This document shows, piece by piece, positions 40,044 through 50,090 of a stretch of 64,000 nt of DNA. The DNA is taken from assembly GCF_964019385.1 (NCBI RefSeq), contig NC_088643.1, positions 10,600,098-10,664,097 of the forward strand, in the 5' to 3' direction. The notes beneath the pieces were generated by a model. That model was not told where the DNA came from, made no database searches, and was given only the letters and a program-made list of their open reading frames with translations. A program made the position numbers and the translations under genes. Position 1 is the stretch's first letter; each line of letters begins with the position of its first letter. The stretch comes from Sycon ciliatum. Lineage: Eukaryota > Porifera > Calcarea > Leucosolenida > Sycettidae.

Positions 40044-40439
40044 CCGTATTTCCGCAAATAAAAGGCCGTCCTCGTATACAACGCCTTCCTCGTATACAAG
40101 GCCGGGGCAGGGGGCGATTGAAACAATAAAAGACCGTCTCCGAATAGAAGACCGGGCCTACTAAGTGAGTCTTTGTTCTTGTGTTAAAAATGGAAGACTG
40201 TGCTCAAACTGTGGGAAAAAATAGAAGACCGTGCTCAAACTGTGCAGAAGAATATGGAAGAACGGGGGTAAAAGTGTGTGGTGAGAAATAGAAGACCAGG
40301 GTCAAACTGGGTTGAAAGAATAAAAGACCGTCCTCGAATACAAGACCCTCCTCGAATACAAGACCCTCCTCGATTATAAGGCCGGTTCAGGGCGAGGTTG
40401 AAAAAATAGTAGACCGGCCTACTATTTGTGGAAATACGG
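40044..40439. mobile_element. TA-target MITE with internal GACCGTCCTCGAATA repeats
   Basis: Ends CCGTATTTCCGCAAATA and TATTTGTGGAAATACGG are inverted; TA flanks both sides (40042-40043, 40440-40441). The empty site is visible in the other copy of repeat R near 48641-48650. The interior has many degenerate units of 20-30 bp with AGACCGT and CTCGAATACAAGACC. Tc1/mariner/pogo-like, non-autonomous. Confidence 0.85.
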
Positions 40440-40483
40440 TATATCTCTCGCTTGCGTACGGCAAGGGAAACTTGCCATATCGC

Positions 40484-41052
40484 TACTTCTATCCCCACGC
40501 AGCGAGCTATCGGTCCCAGCCCATTGCATCTATTTATCGCAAGTTGGAAGGTGCCAAGAAGCGGGAGTATGGCGAAAGAGTTAACCAAGTTGAACATGGC
40601 TCGTTCACACCACTGGTCTTCTCCTCTTGCGGCGGAATGGGTCCAGAGGCAGCCATCGTCGTCAAGCGGATTGCTGATGCTCTGGCTTCTAAGCGCAAGG
40701 AGAGCTACAGCAAAGTCGTTTGCTGGATGCGCTGCTGCTTGGCTTTCTCTCTTGCTAGGTCTGCGATCCGGTGCGTTCGAGGATCACGCTCCGTTCGCCG
40801 CCGTCACATCAACCTTGTGCCTGTCGACCTCGTCCAGGCTGAGGCTCGCCTTGCTACGCATTAGACTGTCTTCACAGCCATTTTAGCTTCCTCCTTATTG
40901 GACTGTTTTCACAGCCATTGTAGCTTCCTCCGTATACGACTGTTTTCACAGCCATTTCAGCTCATTTTCTCTCGGTACTAAGCTGTTGACCTTGCACTTG
41001 TGTTTATTTTGCCCGTACAAGAGGCTTGGAGTCACCCAGAAAAAAAAAAAAA
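40484..41052 (+). mobile_element. RLE-family LINE insertion, copy E
   Basis: A 5'-truncated insertion with a 13-16 bp duplication ending CTTGCCATATCGC (40471-40483 and 41053-41065) and a poly(A) tail (about 41039-41052). The other copy of repeat R has the site once. The coding part to the TAG at about 40864 starts at the end of the endonuclease core (YFYPHAASYRSQ) and holds the C-terminal tail (VEHGSFTPLVFSSCGGMGP; RCCLAFSLARSAIRCVRGSR). The 3' untranslated part has three 45-bp tandem units with CTGTTTTCACAGCCAT (40865-40965). Confidence 0.9.
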
Positions 41053-41545
41053 CTTGCCATATCGCCGATTTCCTGATCCCGTTTCCATGGCGACTACAGG
41101 TGATGACGCACATTCTGCTTAGCTCCGTGAGAGAGAAGGTCGATCACTGCAGAATTGTGTCATTTTCAGTTGTCTTCTTGTATTCACGAAGTGAAAGAAA
41201 GTACTGTGTTCAATGCTGTTAGTGCCGTGAACTGTTTATTAGCTCTCCGTTGTGTGCTGGGACGTGACACCGACAGGGGAAAGCTGGAATGCGGAGACGT
41301 TAGCTGGCAAGCGAAAATCGTAACGAACCAAGTGCTGAAATCTTGGTTGGGACAAATCAAACGTTCAGCATTTACCTCAACCAAGGACCATGCCGTTTGC
41401 TCTTTCCACTTCCTGAAGATGGATGCGCTGCCTGCTGGAGACCCTCCTATCTCTCGTAACATCTTCTGAAGCCAGGTGAGACGACGAGTAGTGGAGATTA
41501 GCGAACGAATAATGTCGTATGTTTTGACATTTTTGCTGAACATTT

Positions 41546-41831
41546 CTCAGAAGAGATGGCGAATACCAAGCATCTTCTCCTGGTCTAGAGAAACCATTTC
41601 GTAGGCTACATTCCGCTTAGGGAAATGGCTGGGGAGGACACACTTGGAGGAGAACGAAGTAAGTGATCTTGTTTATGTTGTTCTTTGGTATTGCAATCTT
41701 ATGTTTGACGAACATACGGCATGGTGCGTAGTTGGTCGTTGAGTGCATGCATGTGCATGTATAAGTGTGTGCTGATAAACACATCCTATGCAAGAATCTG
41801 ACACTCATGCTCTCTTTCTTTCTTGCAGTAT

Positions 41832-41884
<53 letters not shown>

Positions 41885-42416
41885 AGAAAAAAAAAAGAAA
41901 AAAAAAGAAAAAAGAAAAAAAAATGGAAAAATGAAAAATAGGGATTCACTGGCCAGAAAAAGTCACTTCAAACAGCTGTGTGGTGGATACCAGGCTAAAA
42001 ATAGTGGCGGTCAATTCATCAGCCTTGCAAGCTGTTGAATGGTGTAATCCCAGCACAAGTTGCTATGTCTAAAACATAGCTGTTCGCTATCATCGCTCCC
42101 GCGATGGGCATGTCTGAGGTCTGAGGTCTGAGGTGTGAGAGAGAGAGAGAGAGCAGTGTTACCAACCGCCCGTATTTGTCCGTATTTTTACGGAAATGCA
42201 GCCATTTGTCCGCAGCACGGAAATGATCCAGATTCTCCCGGAAAATCCCAAAATAAGGCCATGGTAAAAAATAAAGTTGATTCTCAGGTCATGAGCCTGT
42301 GAAAATCGGTGCGAGCGAGCGATTTTTTATTTTATTTCCCACAATTTTTTTATTCCCAAAGATAGGGTCACACATATGTACGTCATAGGTTCATATAATT
42401 TTTTTATTATTCAGGC
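41546..42416. other. Microsatellite-rich stretch with a duplicated block
   Basis: (GT)n at about 41839-41882, A-rich 41887-41940 and (GA)n at 42137-42154. The block 41960-42125 (with GTTGAATGGTGTAATCCCAG) is a diverged copy of 43780-43945. No gene is supported; an ATG at 41624 in good context with a GTAAGT donor 36 bases downstream is not enough for a gene call. Confidence 0.5.
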
Positions 42417-42455
42417 CGGGGGAGTTGAAAAATACCGGTATTTTACTACTCCCGG
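42417..42455. mobile_element. Micro-MITE palindrome, second copy
   Basis: CGGGGGAGTTGAAAAATACC and GGTATTTTACTACTCCCGG are near-perfect inverted arms, related to the palindrome at 29827. Flanks ATTCAGGC and ATTCATGC match at 7 of 8 bases, consistent with an old 8-bp duplication. Confidence 0.6.
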
Positions 42456-42884
42456 ATTCATGCCTTTCGCATTGACCGTTTTCATGCGCGCATATGCATA
42501 CATAGAAATAAAAAAATTCGTCGGTGCGCCGCCAAAAATCGGTGCGCGCGTACTTGAGAATCAAAGATATTTTTTACCATGGCCTAATCGGTAGCACCAA
42601 GAACGGCAGATTCGGTAGTATACAGAGTAGAATCTGGTCCCTGGATCTACGTAACTCTCCAGAGTGCGCCGCGACTTTATCAGATCTGGGAAGCGTGATA
42701 CCAAGAGTACATAACCCGTACTCTTGGTGATACACGTTTGACATTTTCATGATTATTTTTTGTTTTGTTTCCTCGTGGTGCACAGGTCGATTTTCACAAC
42801 AAGTTGACCGTTGACATCAGTTGAGCGGTTCACTTCACTTTCAACGTTGGATTTCATTTGGCGATTATCATAATTATAGTGACT

Positions 42885-43340
42885 ATGGCGGATTCTGACC
42901 CGGATTCTGCTTCTGACCCTCGGCCGCTTGTGGGGGCGAAGAAGAAACCGAAGTCCCTTGCCCAATTCAAGGCGACATGGGTGTTGCCACCTGGAATTGC
43001 TGCGAGTAAGAAGAAGGGCATTCACTTTGCTTTCTGTAAATACTGCAACATCGATTTTAGCGTCTCCCATGATGGATTCAACGATGTCACCAGGCACGTG
43101 GATAATCAAACCCACAAAAAGAATGCTCGAGTAGTAGCGGGCAATACCAGTTTGGAATCGTTTGGCCCGGTTGTTCGAGACAGCTTGGCAACGAAAGTAA
43201 TTACTGCTGAGATTGCCGTGTCTCTAGGTGACCTTATAATAAGTATTACGAATATGTTATGCTGGAAATCATTCTGCCCTTGCGGCAATTCATCAAAAAC
43301 TCGAACGAAAATGACCGAAAAATGTGGAACATTTGGATGA
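42885..43340 (+). CDS. BED-type zinc-finger ORF, probably hAT-transposase N-terminus
   Basis: Starting at the ATG of MADSDPDSASDP, the ORF has about 151 residues. FCKYCNIDFSVSHDGFNDV with two following histidines (H of TRHVD and THKKN) forms a C2H2-like BED finger of the kind found at the N-terminus of hAT transposases and their domesticated relatives. A typical continuation (SLESFG, ITAEIAVSL) follows, and then the similarity ends. No catalytic domain or dimerisation region is found downstream, so it is a fragment, or a first exon ending near CTAGGTGAC at about 43225. An upstream ATG at 42858 adds nine mostly Ile residues. Confidence 0.55.
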   Translation: MADSDPDSASDPRPLVGAKKKPKSLAQFKATWVLPPGIAASKKKGIHFAFCKYCNIDFSVSHDGFNDVTRHVDNQTHKKNARVVAGNTSLESFGPVVRDSLATKVITAEIAVSLGDLIISITNMLCWKSFCPCGNSSKTRTKMTEKCGTFG

Positions 43341-43691
43341 GGGGATACCAAAAAAAAATGGTTGGAGTACGCAACAGAGCAAAATATTCCGCAAAATGAG
43401 ATCTGGTTGCACGCTTTCCAGGTAGAAGCAGTTGGTAACGCTGAGAGAGAGTGTGTGCAGGAGCAGCGTGGAGCATGCCAGTGTGATTTGCTGTGGCCGT
43501 TACTTTCTTAGCTGTGGCGTTCTTGCCCGTCACAAGTGTGTGGCTCAGCCCCCAATGACAGTGGAGCCGTGTTGTGGTGAATACTGTGTGTCCCGCGACC
43601 GCTGCTTCCGTTCGGTCCAGGGCAGGAATAGACACCGCTGCTGAAGCTCTTCCCGGCCGTACGTCAGTCTCGTGGCAGATGACCCGAACTC

Positions 43692-43780
<89 letters not shown>

Positions 43781-44380
43781 TGTCACTCCAAATAGCTGTA
43801 TGGTGTAGACCAGGCTGAATAGTGACGGTCAATTCTTCAGCCTTGCAAGCTGTTGAATGGTGTAATCCCAGCACAAGTTGCTATGGCTTCTGCCGTAGCA
43901 TTGCTATCATCGCCTCCGGCGATGGGCGTCAAAGGTCAAAGGTGTGTGTGTGTGTGTGGTGTATGTATATGTATGTGTGTTGTTCCCTGCGTAGCCGGAC
44001 AAACTCTTGTTTTTGTGTCCCGGGCGCCATGGGGCGGCGTTCTCCCATTCTCTCTCCACTGCCCCTCCGGGCCCACGTGGCTGTGACTCGACAGGGCAGG
44101 GCAAGTGTGTGTATGGCGCATGGTGTGTGCTGGCATGTCTGTATAAAAAGGTTGGAGAGGAATTTGTTCACCCACAACGTTGACGGAAAACCATGCTAGG
44201 TGTTGCTGGAATGTATGGAGTCTGCGAGCACTTACAATAACTTACATCATGTCACAACAAAGAACGGTGCAGTGTTTGACCCTCGTGTAAACATGATGGT
44301 GATGGTACCTCACCTAAGCTACCCATGAAGCTAGAAAGAACATCAGGTCAACAGAATTGTACCAGAGGAAAGCATCTATA
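43341..44380. other. Simple repeats, no gene
   Basis: (GT)n over about 43697-43777, a further GT-rich run near 43942-43980, and the block 43780-43945 duplicated from 41960-42125. ORFs here are Cys-Val translations of GT repeats and are rejected. Confidence 0.6.
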
Positions 44381-44904
44381 GGTCTTATGCACATTTCGTC
44401 ATCGATGACGTCAGGCTGCCTCGCGTCGACCCGCTTGGGGGGATCGATTCGAGCACTGCACTGCGGAAGTAAAAAAGTGAGTTTGGTTCTTCTTCACTTC
44501 CCATATTTCCTGCATCAGTGCCTGATTGGTTCGAAGCTCTTGTTACTTTGGTGTTAGCTAGGTCCAGGTCATCCTCTCCGTTTTTGAAGCAGGAGTCACC
44601 GTGGTCTGCCGAACACACACCCTAGTTCCCACTGTGGCAGATGTACTCCACAATAATGTTATTTTGCACCTTCCAAAGTGCACTTCCAATGAACACCCTC
44701 CACCCACTGACAATAGCACAGGACATTTTGTCTTTTCGTTCCACTGGGAACGATATTGTCTGCAGCGGATTCACAGGCTTGTTATTCGGTTGAGTTGCGT
44801 GAAGGTGAATGGTTTTAACAATGTAAATGCGATGTCAAGGTCTTCGAGGACAGGCCAATATGTATGTCTTGTCACATCAAAGGAGGCTGTTCTTGTCAGA
44901 CATC

Positions 44905-45165
44905 ATTGCTTATGTGTAATATGCATAACAAATTGGTGCAAATTAAATTCGGAAGATGCCACTGATCTACGTATAATCACCGATATTATTGCATGTGTGT
45001 AATACACATAACCATTTTGTGCAAATTAAATTCGGAAGATGCCACTGAACTGCTAGCACGTACAATCACCGATATTATTGCATGCGTGTAATACGCATAA
45101 CCAATTTGTCCATAATAAATTCGGCAAATGCCACTGAACTGCTATCACATGCAATCATTATATGT
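44905..45165. repeat. Minisatellite, three units of about 95 bp
   Basis: Units carry TAATACGCATAACCA, AAATTCGG and GATGCCACTGA and differ by a few bases. Confidence 0.8.
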
Positions 45166-45338
45166 GTTGCGTTGGGCTTCAACAGACTGACGGCGAGAAC
45201 CGGCAAAGTTTCTAAAAGAGCACTATGGCCGTTTAGGCGATAACTGCCAGGTCAAACAGGCAGTGGTTCAGAACACTACAGTCTTTCAAATGCAAATGCA
45301 TAGTCTGTCCAGACCGCTAACTGATGATCAACTGAGAA

Positions 45339-46947
45339 CTAAGCTACAAGGGCACCTTCAAAGTTTGTCAGCATAGCACAGACAAAGACCAGAGTGTGTA
45401 TGTGGTCAAACAATGTGTTCTCTATGTTGCCAGCCAGAATCTTGTATGCCTTGATTCGTTGCATTTTTCGTTCGACATGAATTCGTACTGCCGCTATCTT
45501 TTTAGTGGCCAGGAGGTCTTCCGGGGCCATCTGCCGGTCACCGGACTTGAACGGGGGAATGTTCAAGCGAACACCAACATCCAGGAGCAAGTCCTTTATC
45601 TCAAAGCCCTTGTCCGCCATGACTGAATCACCAGCTTCCAGGAGGGTGATCAGACCACTGCTCTCGGTGATGGCCTTGTCCGAGATTGACCCTTCGTAGG
45701 CATCAGAGACAAAAGTCACATGGCCATGCGGCGCGATGCCGATGAGAACCTTCACTGTATTTTGGCTCTTGTAATTAGACCAGGTAGCGGATTGACGGGC
45801 CAGAGAGGTAGGTGTTTGGATGAAGAACTCAGTGCAGTCAATAATTACTCTAGTCGTGGGGTACCAGACCTTGAAGCAGGGTGGCATCAGTGAATTCACT
45901 GTCCGCCTCGGCAACCAGACAGGTAGCTGCTTAAACTTATGGTACATTAGACAGACCCATGATGTTACGAGACGGGACACAGTGGACTGCGAGATCTCGA
46001 AGCGGAACGCCAGGTCAACTTCGCCGAGTCCAAGGCGAAGGCGCATCATGACCAGCAAGAATTGGTCAACAAGAGATAGCTTTGGCTTCGGGCCACGCTT
46101 CTGGCCTTCTTGAGATCGGTCCTCTGGAGCAGACGCCAAACCCTTCCACAACCTCATAGACTGGGCCGCTTGGTGCAGGAAGTTGAAGCATGCCATAAAC
46201 ATTAGGGCTGAGCTAAACCCGCTGTAATAGTTCACCAAATGGTGGTCCTGTTTGATGCGGTCATATGACATGGCACTTGGATGCGTAGGGTTAGAAAAGT
46301 ACTTCTCCTGCTCCAGCGCATCGTACCTAGTTTGCAGCTCCTCTAGCTTCGCGTCAGCTAGCTCGAGCTTGTCCTGGAGCTTTTTGAAGCACGAGCAATC
46401 GTGATCCGCCTCACACACCCCCCCCCCCCCCCCCCCTGCTCACACCGCCACTGCCGTCTCCCACGAGCGTACTGCTGCTCTCACCTGGCAAAGTGGGAAC
46501 GTCATCCTCGCTGCCACCGCATGCAGCTACTGGGCTCTCCTCCACGATCTTCGTCTCGACCTTCTTGCGCTTGGCTGGTGGCGGTGCAGAACGAACTGCA
46601 GGCTCCTTCCGCTTCGGATTGTTGCTGTCTGTCCAAGCAAATATTGAAGGAAAAACTTTTGCTCTCCGGTTTAAATTTCTCCTCGATATATCAGTCTTCT
46701 TATCTGCACGCTTTCGATCTCCGGGGCAGTAATCTTCCGGTTTGAAATGGGCAGAACATATTTTGGTAGAATCCGTCACTTTGAAGTATTCCGGGTGATC
46801 GTTGGCCACATCGGTTCGCTCATCTCGCCGGATCTTCACTAGCCACGTTTTCTTTTCCACAGGATCCTTCGGAAAGCCATGCCAAGCAAGATCAGGGTGC
46901 GTATCTGCTTGATTGGTGCAGAGAGGGACGCAGCAGCCGTGAACCAT
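45339..46947 (-). CDS. THAP-domain DDE transposase, frame broken at a G run
   Basis: Two ORFs in different frames form one protein. The first (46947-46411) starts MVHGCCVPLCTNQ, continues with WHGFPKDPVEKKTWLVKIRR and ends its domain with KICSAHFKPEDY: a C2CH THAP zinc finger that binds terminal repeats. The second (46418-45339) has a coiled coil (KLQDKLELADAKLEELQ), an HTH (GEVDLAFRFEISQSTVSRLV) and a DDE_4 catalytic domain: IIDCTEFFI, SDAYEGSISDKAIT, DSVMADKGFEI, RIHVERKMQRIKAY. The order matches ISL2EU/Harbinger-like transposases. They are separated by a run of about 18 G (C on plus, 46421-46438); a change by one base restores one frame, so this may be slippage or a sequencing error. Confidence 0.85.
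46421..46438. repeat. Poly(C) run inside the transposase gene
   Basis: A homopolymer whose length decides the reading frame between the THAP and catalytic parts. Confidence 0.9.
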
Positions 46948-47389
46948 GTTGAATAAACGGCTACTAAATCTGCAGACTCAAGGGAACTCCAAACAACCAG
47001 ACTAGGAAGAGATTTATTCGGGAGGAACACCAAAAAGCCGAAGGAAGACAAAGGAAAATGCAGTTGTCGAGTGACAGCCGGCTTGTTTCACTTTTCCGTC
47101 CCCCCAAGCCGGTCGCGAGCTCCGCCAAAGCGATGATGTCATGCGAAGCGTGACGTCAATGTGCATAAGAGCTATTGCCCGAACTTCTTCATGAAATGAA
47201 CAATACCCTTCTCCATAGAGACAACATGCAGATGAAGTGTATGGACAAATGATATTATAAATAGGCCATTCACTGAGGGCATGGAATGATCTCTACGTGT
47301 AGATTGGATAGACACATGCACGTCTGCAAGGAAAGCATTTGTTCATGGGTTAGTTCATGGGCTGATTGAGTTCACATGGATAATGTCAT

Positions 47390-48726
47390 CTCTCCTGAGC
47401 AGCAAAATTTCAAAACATACGACATTATTTCGTTCGCTGATCTCCGCTACTCGTCGTCTCACCTGGCTTCAGAAGATGTTACGAGAGATAGGAGAGTCTC
47501 CAGCAGGCAGCGCATCCATCTTCAGGAAGTGGAAAGAGCAAACGGCATGGTCCTTGGTTGAGGTAAATGCTGAACGTTTGATTATTATTATTATTATTAT
47601 TAATTCAACATCTCCTGGCTCGTCAGAAGACTGCCAATATATATGAGAAGTCGGGTGGTAGCCAACCACGGCGAACTGAGAAACAAAGAGAGTACTGCAA
47701 GGGGAGGCATGACGAAAATGGTGAGATTATTTGGGACGAAGAAGCTGAAGTTGAACTCCTTAATGTCTGTGCATGCTTTAAGGCTAGTTGGCAGGGAAGA
47801 CCAGAGAGTGTACGCAGAGAAGATAGGAGATTTCAGAAACAGGGAGGTATTAGCACGGGGTAATGAGAAGGAATGACGTGTTGATCTGGTGTACACAAAC
47901 CAGTTATACTTAGCAAAGTGTTTTGGAGCCAGGTCTAATAAGATCATGTGTACAAGGATGCAAAGATGTTGCTGGTGTCGCTCTAAGAGGGGAGATACTG
48001 AAGCTAAACTGTAGAGACGTTCGGAGGAGAATGTTTGATTTTTGCGAAACAGGATTTTTAGAAGCAGACGCTGGTGTATTTCCAGAGTTTGAACAAGGGC
48101 CTGAGACAGACCGCACCACGCTGTGTCACAGTAATCAAATATAGGTAGAATATACGACGTAAAGAACAATTTTCGGCAATGGTCATTTAAATGGTGGCAG
48201 TGAGGTTGCAACATGCCAAGGGAGGAGCTAGCTCGCTTGCATACTGACTGGACCTGTGGGGACCAGGACATATGGCTGTCGAATATAACACCAAGGTGTT
48301 TGTGTTCATTTGTCCCAACCAAGATTTCAGCACTTGGTTCGTTACGATTTTCGCTTGCCAGCTAACGTCTCCGCACTCCAGCTTTCCCCTGTCGGTGTCA
48401 CGTCCCAGTACACAACGGAGAGGACTACTAATAAACAGTTCACGGCACTAACAGCATTAAACACAGTACTTTCTTTCACTTCGTGAATACAAGAAGACAA
48501 CTGAAAATGACACAATTCTGCAGTGATCGACCTTCTCTCTCACGGAGCTAAGCAGAATGTGCGTCATCACCTGTAGTCGCCATGGAAACGGGATCAGGAA
48601 ATCGGCGATATGGCAAGTTTCCCTTGCCGTACGCAAGCGAGAGATATACCATCGAAACCGATATCCAATTGTCTTTCATCTGAGCCCTACTTGAAAAATC
48701 GATGCACTTCCCCTGTAAGTCTCCAG
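47390..48726 (-). repeat. Repeat R, copy 2 (inverted), split by a LINE
   Basis: Matches 39974-41545 in reverse: 47390-47577 and 48309-48726 join when the LINE between them is removed. It lacks the MITE and LINE found in copy 1, so it serves as their empty site. A minus ORF of 108 codons (48548-48874) with FREVYYARQAAKEGRLPGDL begins beyond the repeat; no domain is recognised. Confidence 0.75.
47576..48311 (-). pseudogene. LINE C-terminal fragment with (TAA)n tail
   Basis: The minus frame has HKHLGVIFDSHMSWSPQVQ, SYILPIFDYCDTAWCGL and AYTLWSSLPTSL, the region after the RT catalytic box. The 3' end is (TAA)n (47581-47602). The insertion lies in repeat R; compared with copy 1, at most three bases (ATT) are duplicated. 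Confidence 0.8.
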
Positions 48727-48874
48727 GTAACCGCCCCTCTTTCGCGGCCTGCCGAGCATAATATACCTCGCGAAAGACGAGCAGCGGGGCAGCGGAGCCG
48801 CAGTGGAACCTGGCCCTAATATTCCGACAGAAGTCGTCTTGTATCAGCCATTTCGCTCTCCTTGCTCGTAACAA

Positions 48875-49078
48875 CTAACTGTTACTTCAAAACAGTTTCA
48901 CAAACTGCCACGAGTCTGTTTACCATTTTGAACGTATTTCTACGTCACTGAATGCCCAGAATGATGGGAAAATCCCTCATTCAAATCTGCGCAAGCGGCG
49001 AGCGACATTTGCCGGGATTCAACTTTCGAGCTTCGTTACTCTGGAACCCCACATCAGAGCGCTTCAGCGATTGTTTCA
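48875..49078. other. No gene recognised
   Basis: Unique-looking sequence between repeat R and the foldback element. Confidence 0.35.
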
Positions 49079-49298
49079 ATGGACAGCTGGTAGTTTTCTC
49101 TTCAATCTACATATTTTAGGTTTTGGAAATAATCCCGGAATGACTGAGTTACGATCGATTGAATTTTGAAAGGTTTCGGTCCCAGGGGATCGAAAGTTTT
49201 ACCGTCCGTACACAAAGAGTATGTATGCGCGTATACCATGCATGGTCTACATGGTCTACATCATGTACATGGTCTACATGGTCTACATCGTAGATCTA

Positions 49299-50081
49299 CC
49301 GTACTGGCAATATATGTTGCCGCAGTGAGGCCATGAAGCGTTACATTGGCACATGTTTGCCGCACGCAGGGCGTTACATGCAAAGTCGCACAGGAGCCGT
49401 TACACAGGTTTCTATATTGCCGCAGTCCTTTTTTTGCTATTGCCGCATCACTTTTTTGCTATTGCCGCATCATTTTTTTGCTTTTGCCGCATCATTTTTT
49501 CTTTTCATCCACATTGAAGGCACAGAAATTCAGTTGCTATCCAACTGTTACAAACCCGACGGCAAAGGGCGACAACGATATCAATAGAAGACTGTATATT
49601 TTAACTATCAGAGTGATCTGTTCACAAAAAGATCATCAAAAGGAAAGTGACATAGGGGAAGAGCGCTTCTCCTTTCTCTCCTCATCCTTTCCTTTTTCAC
49701 TTTCCTTGGGCGTGATTTTCTTCACGCCGAAGGCGAATAGAGACTTCTGCATTGTCACAAGGAAACTGGTAAACACATCGCTCTTCTTCGCAAAACGACC
49801 TCGGGAAAGAAGAAACCATTGAGATCGCCAACCACTGAATGATGCGCCTTCGAGTGTCAGGACTTCCTGCTGCGTCCAGTTTTGAACTTTTCACCACGCG
49901 GTACACGTGCTTTCACAGTTTTCAGCCTTTTTTTGCAGTGCAAACTGCAATGAAAAGATCGCCGCACCCCGCCGGACGCGCGTTACGAACTCAACGAAAA
50001 TTTGTCGCACTAGCCTGGTCGCGCGTTACGCCGCACCCCCCTGCGTTACGCGTTACGCGGCAACATATATTGCCAGTACGG
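49299..50081. mobile_element. TA-target MITE with 25-bp ends
   Basis: CCGTACTGGCAATATATGTT at the left and its inverse AACATATATTGCCAGTACGG at the right, with TA on both sides (49297-49298, 50082-50083). The inside has three or four units with CTATTGCCGCATCA (about 49435-49500) and repeated GCGTTACG words near the right end. Tc1/mariner/pogo-like and non-coding. Confidence 0.8.
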
Positions 50082-50090
50082 TACTACCTA

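Larger units (their letters stand above)
39974..41545 (+). repeat. Repeat R, copy 1 (inverted copy at 47390-48726)
   Basis: The sequence runs from AGGGGAAGTGCATCG to about TATGTTTTGAC and matches the other copy in opposite orientation once insertions are removed. Here it is broken by a TA-target MITE (40044-40439) and an RLE LINE (40484-41052), both absent in the other copy. A 104-codon plus ORF (41155-41469) ends TKDHAVCSFHFLKMD, which faintly resembles the CSxHF end of a THAP domain; the identity is open. Confidence 0.75.
44381..47172 (-). mobile_element. THAP/DDE (ISL2EU-like) DNA transposon, putative full extent
   Basis: Inverted ends of about 70 bp share CTTATGCACATT, GACGTCA and GCTTGGGGGGA; TA flanks both (44379-44380, 47173-47174). 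A 2-bp TA duplication suits ISL2EU-type elements. The interior holds the transposase on the minus strand. A complication is a diverged repeat of the transposase start of its second part (CSADHGDSCFK) at about 44545-44620 near the left end, so the left end could belong to an older, deleted relative. Confidence 0.6.

Noticed and set aside
41621-41835. First exon and intron of a host gene (ATG in good context, GTAAGT, later pyrimidine tract and CAG)
   Set aside because: Only 12 codons precede the donor, and the sequence after the acceptor is a GT repeat.
43574-43795. ORF ending in a long Cys-Val run
   Set aside because: It is a translation of a (GT)n microsatellite.
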